A stretch of 64,000 nucleotides of DNA from the NCBI GenBank assembly GCA_963575745.1, contig CAUYUJ010016882.1, positions 699,882-763,881 of the forward strand, written 5' to 3'. The notes beneath the pieces are model-generated. The model did not search any database, was not told the DNA's origin, and saw only the letters and a list, made by a program, of their open reading frames with translations. Positions 10,630 through 19,850 of this stretch are shown here, piece by piece. This DNA comes from Prorocentrum cordatum. Taxonomy: Eukaryota > Sar > Dinophyceae > Prorocentrales > Prorocentraceae. The position numbers and the translations under genes are program-made. Each line of letters opens with the position of its first letter. Position 1 is the first letter of the stretch.

Positions 10630-11150
10630 GTCCATGTCTGGCTGGAGAAGCTGCCTCGTGGCGGGCGCCGCCCGTCACCCTGGTGCCCTCTGGCTTGGCA
10701 CGAGCTGCTGATGGCCACCGTCCTCTTGCCTTTCGCCGAGCAGGTTCTTGATGCGGAGTGGTGTCCGCGTGTCGAGTGCTCCGACGCGGCCCCTGGCGGC
10801 CATGGCAGGGCCTGGGCGGTGTTGCCTCGCCAGGGTGACGCTGCCGCCCCTGTCGCGCTGGTTTAAGGTGGGGCGTCCTGGCGGCATGGAGCACATCACT
10901 CTGGAGGGAGCTCACGCGAAGCTCTGGAGTATGGAGGCTCGCCTACACCGACCTGCAGAGCTGGGCTGCCGCGTGCTGCACGCTGGAGACAACGCGCCGT
11001 GCGAGGGCGCCTTCATCAAGGGCCGCAGCGCTAGCCGCAAGCTGAATCGGCGCTGCCGCCGCGGGGCCGCCATTGAGCTGGCAGGGGGCTTCTCCGTGTT
11101 CCACTTCTGGAGTCTCGACCAAGAAGAACCCTGCGGACGCGCCGAGCAGC
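10630..11150 (+). pseudogene. RNase H domain of second YR retrotransposon
   Basis: ELLMATVLLPFAEQVLDAEW leads to RVECSDAAPGGHGRAWAVLP (first catalytic Asp, about 10768-10825). A shift near 10850 leads to MEHITLEGAHAKLWSMEARL (catalytic Glu region) and VLHAGDNAPCEGAFIKGRSA (second Asp, about 10974-11030). The end is degraded where WVPSE-N-PADAPSR would be expected. It degrades RNA in hybrids during element replication. Frameshifts suggest an inactive copy. Confidence 0.65.
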
Positions 11151-11159
11151 TGACATGGG

Positions 11160-12055
11160 GTGCGCGCAGGCCCGCAGGAGCAGGAGTCACGGCAGCCGCT
11201 GCCCCGCTTGGAGGTCGTTCCTTCGACGCCTTCGGGTTGGAGCAGTCGTGAGGCGCTGTTCCTCCACTGCTGCTCTGGCCCCAGGCATCCAGGGGACCTG
11301 TGCGACGCCGTGGAGCAGGAGGCGCTCGACGCTGGCCTCGCGGTGAAGGCGCGGGCCTACGACCTGCCGATCGATGACGGCCATGACCTCACCAACGCCA
11401 GTCTGGCGCGAGAGCTGCGGGCGCTGTGCAGCAGCGGAGACGTCGTGGGTTTCCTCGCTGGGCCGCCTTGCTCCACGGTGGGCCGCGCCAGGCACCGCCC
11501 TCTGGCGAGGGGCCGAGTCCCGCAGCCGTTGCGAGCTAGGGCAGAGCCTTTGCTGCCGCTTCCAGGACTGTCTGATGTGGAGAAGCGAGCTTGCGCAATG
11601 GGAACGCATCTCTTCCTGTTTTGTCTCGAGCTCTTCACCCGCGTTATCTTGCGTGGAGGTTGGGCAGGACAGGAGCACCATCAGGATCCAGGTCGTGAGC
11701 CATATCCGTCGTTTTGGTGTGCACTGGAGGTGGTGAAGTGGGTGTCGGAGTTCGGGCTACACATCGTGCCGTTCGATCAGTGTCGCTATGGTGGGATATC
11801 TCAGAAGCCAACATCCGTCGTCACGAATGACGTCTATCTGAGGGAGACTCTGGGGCTTCGCTGCAATCACCGTCATCGCCACCAGGGGCCCTGCGGGCTC
11901 GCGCCAGGAGGAGGCTTTGTCACTGCTCAACTCGCTCGTTGTCCATCGCAGCTATGCCAGGCTCTGGCTCTTTCGTGTGCGCAGGCTCGCGCGAGGGAGC
12001 TGGAGCGGCCCAGTCGTGGCCGAGGATCCTGGCAGGCGCCGCGGGCGCATCATTA
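11160..12055 (+). pseudogene. DNA methyltransferase-like domain with intact PPC motif
   Basis: A single open frame contains LFLHCCSGPRHPGDL (SAM-binding start), HDLTNASLARELRALCSSGD, FLAGPPCSTVGRARHRP (about 11451-11500; the Pro-Cys pair is the candidate catalytic motif of a cytosine-5 methyltransferase), ILRGGWAGQEHH, and PFDQCRYGGISQKPTS (about 11770-11817, target-side region). The layout parallels the domain at 8270-9003 but keeps the PPC that the other has lost. In YR retroelements such domains are thought to modify element DNA; their real role is unknown. The frame runs on into satellite DNA after about 12055, so the true end is lost. The C5 assignment is inference. Confidence 0.55.
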
Positions 12056-12165
12056 CCTTTGTCCCAACCATTCTGTGGTGTTGGGTCCTCGTTTTGAAGA
12101 GACGTTGCCCCGCGTTCCTCCTTCCTCCTTCCTCCTCCTCCCCTTCCTCCCCCCTCTTCCCCCCC
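12056..12165. repeat. Left part of composite satellite insertion
   Basis: The segment 12064-12105 is the reverse complement of 7436-7478. It is followed by a pyrimidine tract of TTCC/CCCTCC type (12116-12172) and then the satellite. Confidence 0.7.
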
Positions 12166-14245
12166 CCCCACACCCATTCTGGCACACCCCTCACACGTTT
12201 CGTGGCCCCATAGGGAGCTCCACCGAAGGCCCCAGTGGCTGCGCCCGCACGCGGTTCCACCCCCCATTCTGGCACACCCTTCACACGTTTCGTGGCCCCA
12301 TAGGGAGCTCCACCGAAGGCCCCAGTGGCTGCGCCCGCATGCGGTTCCATCCCCCCCATTCTGGCACACCCCTCACACGCTTCGTGGCCCCATAGGGAGC
12401 TCCACCGAAGGCCCCAGCGGCTGCGCCCGCATGCGGTTCCACCCCCCATTCTGGCACACCCCTCACACGTTTCGTGGCCCCATAGGGAGCTCCACCGAAG
12501 GCCCCAGTGGCTGCGCCCGCATGCGGTTCCACCCCCATTCTGGCACACCCCTCACACGTTTCGTGGCCCCATAGGGAGCTCCACCGAAGGCCCCAGTGGC
12601 TGCGCCCGCATGCGGTTCCACCCCCCATTCTGGCACAACCCCTCACACGCTTCGTGGCCCCATAGGGAGCTCCACCGAAGGCCCCAGTGGCTGCGCCCGC
12701 ATGCGGTTCCACCCCCCATTCTGGCACACCCCTCACACGTTTCGTGGCCCCATAGGGAGCTCCACGAAGGCCCCAGTGGCTGCGCCGCATGCGGTTCCCC
12801 CCCCCCCCATTCGGCACACCCCCGCACCGCTCGGGCCCCATAGGGAGCTCCACCGAAGGCCCCAGTGGCTGCGCCCGCATGCGCCCCCCCCCCCCCCCCC
12901 CATTCTGGCACACCCCTCACACGTTCGTGGCCCCATAGGGAGCTCCACCGAAGGCCCCAGTGGCTGCGCCCGCATGCGGTTCCACCCCCTCCATTCTGGC
13001 ACACCCCTCACACGTTTCGTGGCCCCATAGGGAGCTCCACCGAAGGCCCCAGTGGCTGCGCCCGCATGCGGTTCCACCCCCCATTCTGGCACACCCCTCA
13101 CACGTTTCGTGGCCCCATAGGGAGCTCCACCGAAGGCCCCAGTGGCTGCGCCCGCATGCGGTTCCACCCCCCATTCTGGCACACCCCTCACACGTTTCGT
13201 GGCCCCATAGGGAGCTCCACCGAAGGCCCCAGTGGCTGCGCCCGCATGCGGTTCCACCCCCCATTCTGGCACACCCCTCACACGTTTCGTGGCCCCATAG
13301 GGAGCTCCACCGAAGGCCCCAGTGGCTGCGCCCGCATGCGGTTCCACCCCCCATTTCGGGCACACCCCTCACACGCTTCGTGGCCCCATAGGGAGCTCCA
13401 CCGAAGGCCCCAGTGGTGCGCCCGCATGCGGTTCCACCCCCCATTCTGGCACACCCCTCACACGCTTCGTGGGTGGCTCCATGGGGAGCTCCACCGAACG
13501 CCCCAGTGGCTGCGCTCGCATGTGGTTCCCCCCCCCATTTCGGCACACCCCTCACACGGTTCGTGGCCCCATAGAGAGCTCCACCGAAGGCCCCAGTGGC
13601 TGCGCTCGCATGCGGTTCCACCCCCTTTTTTCGGCACGCCCTTCACACGTCTCGTGGCCCCATAGGGAGCTCCACCGAACGCCGCAGTGGCTGCGCTCGC
13701 ATGCGGTTCCACCCACCCATTTCGGCACACCCCTCACACGTTTCGTGGCTCCATAGGGAGCTCCACCGAAGGCCCCAGTGGCTGCGCTGGCATGCGGTTC
13801 CACACCCCATTCTGGCACACCCCTCGCACGTTTCGTGGCCCCATAGGGGGCTCCACCAAAGGTCCCAGTGGCACTGCCCGCTTGCGTCCGCCACCACCCA
13901 GCACAGCCCTTGTTCCTTGCGCTTCACCCACCCAGAACAGCGCTTCGTAGCCCTATAGGGAGCTCCACCAAAGGTCCCAGCGGCACCGCCCGCATGCGTC
14001 CGCCACCACCCTGCACAGCCCTTGCTCGCTGCCTGCGTTTCACCCACCCAGTACATCGTTTCGTGGCCCCATAGGGAGCTCCACCGAAGGTCCCAGTGGC
14101 ACCGCTCGCATGCGTCCCCCACCACGCAGCACAGCCCTTGCTGACCGCGTCTCACCCACCCAGTACAGCGTTTCGTGGCCCCAAAGGGAGCTCCACCGAA
14201 GGTCCCAGTGGCACCGCCCGCATGCGTCCGCCACCACCCAGCACA
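12166..14245. repeat. 90-bp satellite array, about 22 units
   Basis: About 19 units spaced 88-94 bp (GAGCTC core at 12215, 12305, 12397, 12487 and so on to 13848), then three diverged units spaced 111-117 bp (13959, 14076, 14188). Core features are TTCGTGGCCCCATAGGGAGC, GAAGGCCCCAGTGGCTGCGC and CATGCGGTTCC. As 90 is a multiple of 3, the array yields long repetitive ORFs on both strands; these are not genes. It splits the second YR element between methyltransferase and recombinase. Confidence 0.95.
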
Positions 14246-14281
14246 ATTGCGGCATTCACAACTGCATATGGTTGGGTCCTT

Positions 14282-15145
14282 CGCCAGGCTAATTGATGAG
14301 TGCGCTGAAGCCCGTGACCACGCAGAGGTACGCCGCGGCCCACAGCGCGTTCAGCTGTGACCTTGAGGCGCTTGGCCTTGGGCTTGACCAGCTGACCGAG
14401 GAGGAGCTCGACTGGCTCCTGGCTGAGCGCGTGGTGGACCTCTTCGAGGAGTCGGGTGGCGTGGAGGGCTTGCTCAGCCTCCACTCTGCTGGCGGCCTTT
14501 GCGAAGGCCAACCCTCGTCACCACTACCGCGCGGCTTGGAAAGCGCTGGACGCGTGGCGGCAGCGGCGGCCGCCGCTGCAGGCACCAGCCATTCCGGCAG
14601 TGCTCGCGCTCGGGGTTGCGAACTGGCTGGTGCTGGCCGGGGAGTGCGGCTGCGCCGCGGCGGCGCTGCTCTGCTTCACTGGCCTTCTCCGCGCCTCGGA
14701 GGCACTGACGCTGGAAGGCTCTTCGTGGGTGCGGACCCCGACTGGCTACGTGGCGCTTCTGGGTCGCACGAAGCGTGGAGCCGAGCAGAAAGTGCTGTTT
14801 GAGGAGGTTCGATCACTATGCGTTCCGTTTCCCTGCAAAGCCTGGTGACAGAGTTTGCCCAGTGTTTTACCTTCGGTTCCAGCGCTGGCTCCGGAAGGCT
14901 GCTGATGCGCTGGGGCTCGGCGCAGCGCACTGGACAAGCCATGGGCTGCGCCGCGGAGGCGCCGCTGAGTTGCTCGCAAGAGGCGCGCCGCTCGCTGACA
15001 TCATGTTGTTCGGAAGGTGGCTTTCAGATCGCTCTGCCCGAGAGTACTTGCGGCGCGGTGAGGTGCGTTTGACCCGATTCAGAGTGGACGCTCCTGCAGA
15101 TGCCTGGTCTCGCGCGTTCAGATATTGCCAGATTAGTTTACAAGT
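14282..15145 (+). pseudogene. Tyrosine recombinase with complete R-H-R-W-Y set, frameshifted
   Basis: The N-terminal region LKPVTTQRYAAAHSAF and EEELDWLLAERVVDLFEE starts after the satellite. The frame moves near 14460 to AFAKANPRHHYRAAWKALDA and CFTGLLRASEALTLEG (box I Arg, about 14681-14707), and moves again near 14790 to AHWTSHGLRRGGAAELLARG (box II His-x-x-Arg, about 14937-14960) and LFGRWLSDRSAREYLRRGE (nucleophile Tyr at 15045-15047). All catalytic positions are present across the frames, but two frameshifts block translation. It fits the 3' domain of the RNase H-methyltransferase element upstream; a solo YR or Crypton-type gene is the alternative. Confidence 0.7.
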
Positions 15146-15440
15146 CTGGGGAGACCCCAAAGTGAGTGAGACCTTTCATAATTACCTAACAGCGAAGACT
15201 GATAGGTTTCTAGTGGTTTCAAAAGAGAGCACCATGACTCCCCAGGGGGGTCTGGGCAGATGCCGGACGGGTGCCGCGGGAATCCGGGGACTCCTCATTT
15301 TCATTGCCAGGAGCCACATTTTGACTGCCCAGAACCAACAGAACACCACTCCCAGGCCACATATTGAACGCCCGGACTGTAGGCCACTTCCTGTTCTTCG
15401 TGCTCCCACAACACTATTCCCAGGCCACATTTTGAATACC
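15146..15440. other. No gene recognised
   Basis: The YR frame stays open to 15453, but after about 15145 it loses similarity to the family. The sequence includes CCACATTTTGA-type repeats near 15315-15440. Confidence 0.5.
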
Positions 15441-16680
15441 CGGAGCCAACTGTAGGCCACTTCGTGGGGGGCCCCGACGGCCACATGTTAGATATCCCCC
15501 CGTGGGAGCCCCAAGAGGCTTCAGGAAGCTCCAGGTGGGGTCCAGGAGGCCACAGGAGGCCCAGGAGGAAGCCCCAGGAGGTCACCAGGAGGTCCCAGGA
15601 GGCCCCAGGAGGCCCCCGCAACTCGGAGTTCTGAGACGCCGCGCTCGAGGTGGTCCGGCCCGTTTCGCCTGAGACTTCCTCGCAGCACGTTTCGCCCGAG
15701 ACATCGTCGCAATTCTGGGGTCCGAGATGCAGCGCGCGAGGTGGTCCAGCCCGTTTCGCCTGAGACATCCTCGCAACTTTGGGCTCTGAGATGCCCTTCG
15801 CGAGGTCCGGCCCATCTCGCCTGAGACATGCTCGCAACTCTGAGCTCTGAGATGCCGTGCGCAAAGTGGTCCGGCCCGTTTCGCACAAGACATTCTCGCA
15901 ATTCTGAGCTCTCAGATGCTGCGCAAGAGGTGGTCCAGCCTGGGGGCCCAGACGACCACATGTTACATATCCCCCCTGGGACCCTGGGAGCCCCAGGAGG
16001 CCCCAGAGAGCTTCAGGAGGCCGCAGGACGCCCAGGACAGGCCCCAGGGGTCCGCAGGAGATTCCCAGGAGGCTCCCAGGAGGCCCCAAGAGGCCCCCTT
16101 ATCAGAACATGTCAAGTTAATACACATCCGGTGTCGATTCGTTATTTTTTTCTGCTCCTGTGCCCCCCCCCCCATTTGGGGGGGCCCCGACGGCCACATG
16201 TTAGATATCCCCCCGTGGGAGCCCCAAGAGGCTTCAGGAAGCCCCAGGTGGGGTCCAGGAGGCCACAGGAGGCCCAGGAGGAAGCCCCAGGAAGTCACTA
16301 GGAGGTCCCAGGAGGCCCCAGGAGGCCCCCGCAACTCGGAGCTCTGAGACGCCGCGCTCGAGGTGGTCCAGCCCGTTTCGCCTGAGACTTCCTCGCAGCA
16401 CGTTTCGCCCGAGACATCGTCGCAATTCTGGGGTCCGAAATGCCGCGCGCGAGGTGGTCCAGCCCGTTACGCTGGAGACATCCTCGCAACTCTGGGTTCC
16501 GAGATGCCGTTCGGGATGAAGAGGAGGTGGAGGAGGAGGAGGAGGAGGAGGAGGAGGAGGAGGAGGAGGAGAAGGAGGAGGCATGTTTTAGCATGCCATG
16601 CCAGCCCGCACTGGACGGGCACGCAATCGCCCTTGGAAACCGCAGTGGGTCTAAAAACCCTGTTTGGGGATACTGAACTC
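15441..16680. repeat. Duplicated repeat block, copy 1
   Basis: Order: purine-biased CCCAGGAGGCC repeats (15480-15615), about 60-bp units with the core CGTTTCGCCTGAGACAT (15640-15930), a CCACATGTTACATATC-containing segment (15950-16110), a second CCCAGGAGGCC tract, more 60-bp units, a GGA tract (16520-16580) and a unique tail to 16680. The same order and tail recur at 21470-22615, so the two regions are segmental duplicates. Confidence 0.85.
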
Positions 16681-17400
16681 CGGCTACAATCACGTATTGG
16701 GGGACCTTCACCCGCTCATTGTTGTCGCTCTTTGAGTTGGCACTGGCGAACTGGCCACCGATCTGCCGTTGGCTGGCAGAGAATTTACACAAAGGGTTCA
16801 TAGTCGCCGCGCTGTCCTACAAGTTGGGTATGGGCATGGCCGTTATCGGGGTGATCAACGCGGTATCGAGCCGCCTGCGGCAAGTTTTGCCACCGTGCCA
16901 GCGCAACTCACTTTGTGGCGACACCAAGGAGACCGTTACATGTGTTACCTCTCGTGGCCATTTCTTGAGGGGCTCTCATGGGGCCTGCCTGGACTATTTT
17001 GGGGCTGCGGGACCGTCCTGGGCTTGCTTGGGGCACTCTTGGGCCATCTTGATGCCGTGTTTGACCCGTATCGGCCGGCCGTCTAGGGTCTCGTAGGGTT
17101 GTTTTGAGCCATCTGAGGTTTACCTAGGGCTGTCCTGGGCCACTGTTGGGACGTCTGGGGACCCTCTTCGGCCTGTACTGGGCCGTCTGGGGTGCGTTGT
17201 CGGGCCCTCTTTGGACTCGTTCGGAATCCGAGTTGTTTTGAAAGCCCTCTTGGAACCACTTTGAGGTGAGAGGGCCGGGAAAAGCAAGAATTGCAATGCG
17301 TCAGGGTGTCGCTCGGTGTTTACATGGTTCTGGCTTTCCTGGAGGGCACCTTGGTTTTCTCTCCGGTGTATATTGGAAGCCTCTTGGGGCCTTCTTGTGA
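16681..17400. other. No gene recognised
   Basis: Low-copy sequence with many short GGGCC(G/A)TCTTGGG-like words from about 16990 to 17300. No frame has a recognisable domain. Confidence 0.5.
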
Positions 17401-17410
17401 GCAGCTATCG

Positions 17411-17557
17411 AGTAGGGGATCGACTACTTGCGTCGTCGATCCTACGAGGAAAACGAATAGTGTCCCGTAGATCTACGGGCATTACATGTATTCGCTCGTA
17501 GACTCAACGAGCAAGTCGAAGCTGGGGTGAATCAATGGTGTGGTCGATCCCCTACTC
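17411..17557. repeat. Foldback element with 15-bp perfect terminal inverted repeats
   Basis: GAGTAGGGGATCGAC at 17411-17425 is matched perfectly by its reverse complement at 17543-17557. The interior has further complementary words around CGTAG/CTACG. MITE-like; no coding capacity. Confidence 0.7.
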
Positions 17558-17630
17558 CAAGCTAGAAGACTCGGGACAATGCTGGGCCATCTCGGCGGCC
17601 CTGATGCGGACTTCCTGTCGGCGGCCACGT

Positions 17631-17758
17631 GCGAACCCTACCCCACCGCGCCGCGAGGTCTCAGGGGGGAGGTGGGCTTCACTTCGCTCGGGAGGTCCCG
17701 GACGAAGTGAACCCCACCTCCCCCCTTAGAAATCTTGGGGTGGTGGGGCAGGGTTCGC
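17631..17758. repeat. Foldback element of about 128 bp
   Basis: Arms GCGAACCCTACCCCACC (17631-17647) and GGTGGGGCAGGGTTCGC (17742-17758), with inner arms GGGGGGAGGTGGGCTTCACT and its near complement at about 17704-17727. The loop is near 17688-17697. Confidence 0.75.
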
Positions 17759-17759
17759 A

Positions 17760-18480
17760 CGAGGCCTCCCAGTGCTGGGCCGTCTTGGAGGCCTCTTGGC
17801 ACTTGGGGGCCAGGAGGGCGACGGCCAGTCGGCCCTGATGGCCTGCTCGGGCACCGAAGCGCTGGTGGGAGAGCCCGCCGAGCCCAGGAGGGAGGGAGGA
17901 GGGAGGAGGAGGGAGGAGGAGGAGGGAGCCTCGGGCATGGCCAGGGCGAGGCACGGCGAGAGAGCGCTGCACGGGGCGAGGCAGGGAGCACGGGGGGGGG
18001 GTCTCCGAAGGCTTAGAGCTACACCGAGGCACGAGGTCGAGGTTACAGGCGCCCTGGCCCGACTTGCAGATGCGGCCAGACCGAGGCAGAAGTTCGACGT
18101 TTTCGGGCGTCGGCGTCGGTTGTCGGCGGTTTTCCAGCCTTGGGATGCGCTCCAGCGGCTGCGCCTCGCCGAGGGCGATCCCAGGGTGCTTGGGTCATCC
18201 CGAACGGCCACTGGAGAGCCGAGTTATGACCGAGAAAATACCAGGCGTTCGTGGGTCGAGGTACAAGATCGAGATCGCCTCGGGGAGGGTATCCTCGTGT
18301 TCGTCGTGCTTGCTGGACGTTCTTGTTCAGCGTGGGGAGGGCATCCTTGGCTGTCCTGTGTGTTTTGGCCGGCGGAGGGTCTCGTGTTCTTGGGGGATGT
18401 TTTTTTGGCTTAGGTCCAATTGTATAAGGGTTACAGAACCCATGCCAGGCAGCTCATTCTGCCACACCTGAACGTGGCAG
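17760..18480. other. No gene recognised
   Basis: Contains a GGA-rich stretch at 17885-17930. Exons upstream of the EF-hand fragment could lie here, but no channel transmembrane motif was found. Confidence 0.45.
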
Positions 18481-18484
18481 GAGG

Positions 18485-18850
18485 CACGGTGGCGGGTTCA
18501 TGCAGGAGACGTTCAAGATTGCCAGCACCGATGAGGCGACCATGATGAGGATGACGGATAGGATCACTCGTCAGCGCAATCACAAGGTAGAGGCCCTCTT
18601 CACCATGGCGGATTTGGATGGCATTGGCCAAATCAATAGAAGCGAGTTCTGGAAGGTGCTGGAGAACAAAAACGTCAAAACGTGGCTCGCTTCCATGGAT
18701 TTCGTCGCCAGCGACGCAGACTTTGTCTTTCACCTGAGTGGCGGTGACGACTTAATCGACCTACACGAGTTGGTTCGTGGGATCAACGATCTGAGGGGCG
18801 CAGCGCGGTCTATTGACATGCGCAGGCTGATGCAAGTGTTGCAAGCATGA
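18485..18850 (+). CDS. EF-hand tail of a voltage-gated cation channel, partial
   Basis: The frame FMQETFKIASTDEATMMRMT to the stop at 18848-18850 looks like the C-terminal exon of a dinoflagellate four-domain or single-domain cation channel, just after the last pore helix. It contains an EF-hand loop ADLDGIGQINRSEF with Asp, Asp, Gly and Glu in the expected places. A weaker second loop (SGGDDLIDLHEL) follows, then the ending GAARSIDMRRLMQVLQA, which resembles tails of this family. An in-frame stop lies upstream at 18425-18427, and AG acceptor sites occur at 18460-18480, so an exon start near 18480 is plausible. ATG 18500 would give a 116-residue protein. The role would be calcium sensing that tunes channel gating at a membrane. 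No pore or voltage sensor is seen nearby, so this is a last exon or a gene fragment. Confidence 0.55.
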   Translation, partial: HGGGFMQETFKIASTDEATMMRMTDRITRQRNHKVEALFTMADLDGIGQINRSEFWKVLENKNVKTWLASMDFVASDADFVFHLSGGDDLIDLHELVRGINDLRGAARSIDMRRLMQVLQA

Positions 18851-19850
18851 ACAACCATGTCCGCGCATGCGGGAACATCTTGTCGCCATCGTGCGGCAGC
18901 GGCATTGGCCGAGGACACTTCCTTCGACTCCAGAAGCATTTTATATATAAAAACAAAAAATGTGCTTCCGCCCGTGCTTTTGTCCGAGTCGTCGGCCCAG
19001 GCGTTCTCGACCGTTTTCCCCCCAAGGGCTTTTCACCCGCAACTGATTTGTTTACGGTCAAGGGGCTCGACACGAACACGCACCCAATCCGAAGAAGCAC
19101 AACCGTCTCGCCCTCGTTCTCTTTGTCCCCATTCATCCTCTTGAGCGTCTTTCTCATCATTTCTCAGTTGAGGTGCGAGCTTGAATAAGCGACCGCAGCT
19201 GCTGTCAGAGATTCTGAGCACGACGGCACGGCAGGGAAAGCGTAGTGCAACGGTGTGCACGCAGCTGAATATTGTCGTGTTAGTTGTTAGTGATTTAAAT
19301 GAATTGCATGTGCGTGGAGATTGTGTTCGAATTGCCGTGACAGTGCGGCTTAAACGCATAGCACTTGCGTAAGTTCATCGGTCGCTCTGGCCATCGATGT
19401 CCGTGGCTTTGTATTCACGTGAAGTTGTTGCGGCCACGGCCGCAGTGCCAAGCCTTGTCCACACTTTCATCGTCACTAGCTCGTCGACTATGTGCGACAA
19501 AGATTCGCGATGGATCATTGCGAGAGAATCTGAGAAAAAGTGCGAGGGAGTTTGAGACAGGGCAGCATCGATCGCCCAGTTGGGCCGGATGGTCAAAGCC
19601 GATGGCGAGGCAAGGATTGATCGTGAGTTTAGCGTAATCCGATCTATGGGGTGACCCAGCAAGGGCACACGATACATAACATAGTACCATGTATCCCCAT
19701 CAGTGGCATGGCAGCCGATCGCAGTATATTACAGTTTGTTGCAAAGCATCGCATGGGCAGGTTCTTCTTCTATATGTTTATTCCCCGAACAGCTTGCTGA
19801 ACGGGGTGCTGTTGTGATAGAAGCTAACTCCGGCCGAGGGAAGTCGGAGC
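18851..19850. other. No gene recognised
   Basis: AT-richer than its surroundings (TTATATATAAAAAC near 18941). It may include the 3' untranslated region of the EF-hand exon. No convincing ORF. Confidence 0.5.

Larger units (their letters stand above)
3167..10630. mobile_element. Rearranged DIRS/Ngaro-like YR retrotransposon
   Basis: Domains seen: gag-like region, RT and start of RNase H on + (3664-6876); end of RNase H, tyrosine recombinase and methyltransferase-like domain on - (10620-8270). A 156-bp repeat lies at 3167-3322 (A1, +) and 7900-8055 (A2, -), and a 137-bp repeat at 8057-8193 (B1) and 7745-7881 (B2). If 6877-10620 is flipped, RNase H becomes continuous and the order is A1-ORFs-B1-A2-B2, the split direct repeats known from Ngaro/PAT-type elements. 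All coding parts carry frameshifts, so the copy is dead. The inversion is inferred; the repeats and domains are seen. Confidence 0.75.
10630..15145 (+). mobile_element. Second YR retrotransposon, 5'-truncated and interrupted
   Basis: On + the order is RNase H (10630-11150), methyltransferase-like domain (11160-12055), satellite block (12056-14281), tyrosine recombinase (14282-15145). RT and gag are missing on the left, where the element abuts the inverted half of the first one. Its RNase H and methyltransferase differ clearly from those of the first element, so it is a separate lineage. No terminal repeats were recognised. Confidence 0.65.

Noticed and set aside
6606-11150. First element's RNase H continuing directly into the + strand RNase H at 10630
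   Set aside because: The + strand domain has its own start (RVECSDAAPGG), so it is a complete separate RNase H; the - strand half at 10620 fits the break instead.
12166-13900. Long proline/histidine-rich and glycine-rich ORFs on both strands
   Set aside because: They are translations of a 90-bp satellite whose period is a multiple of three.
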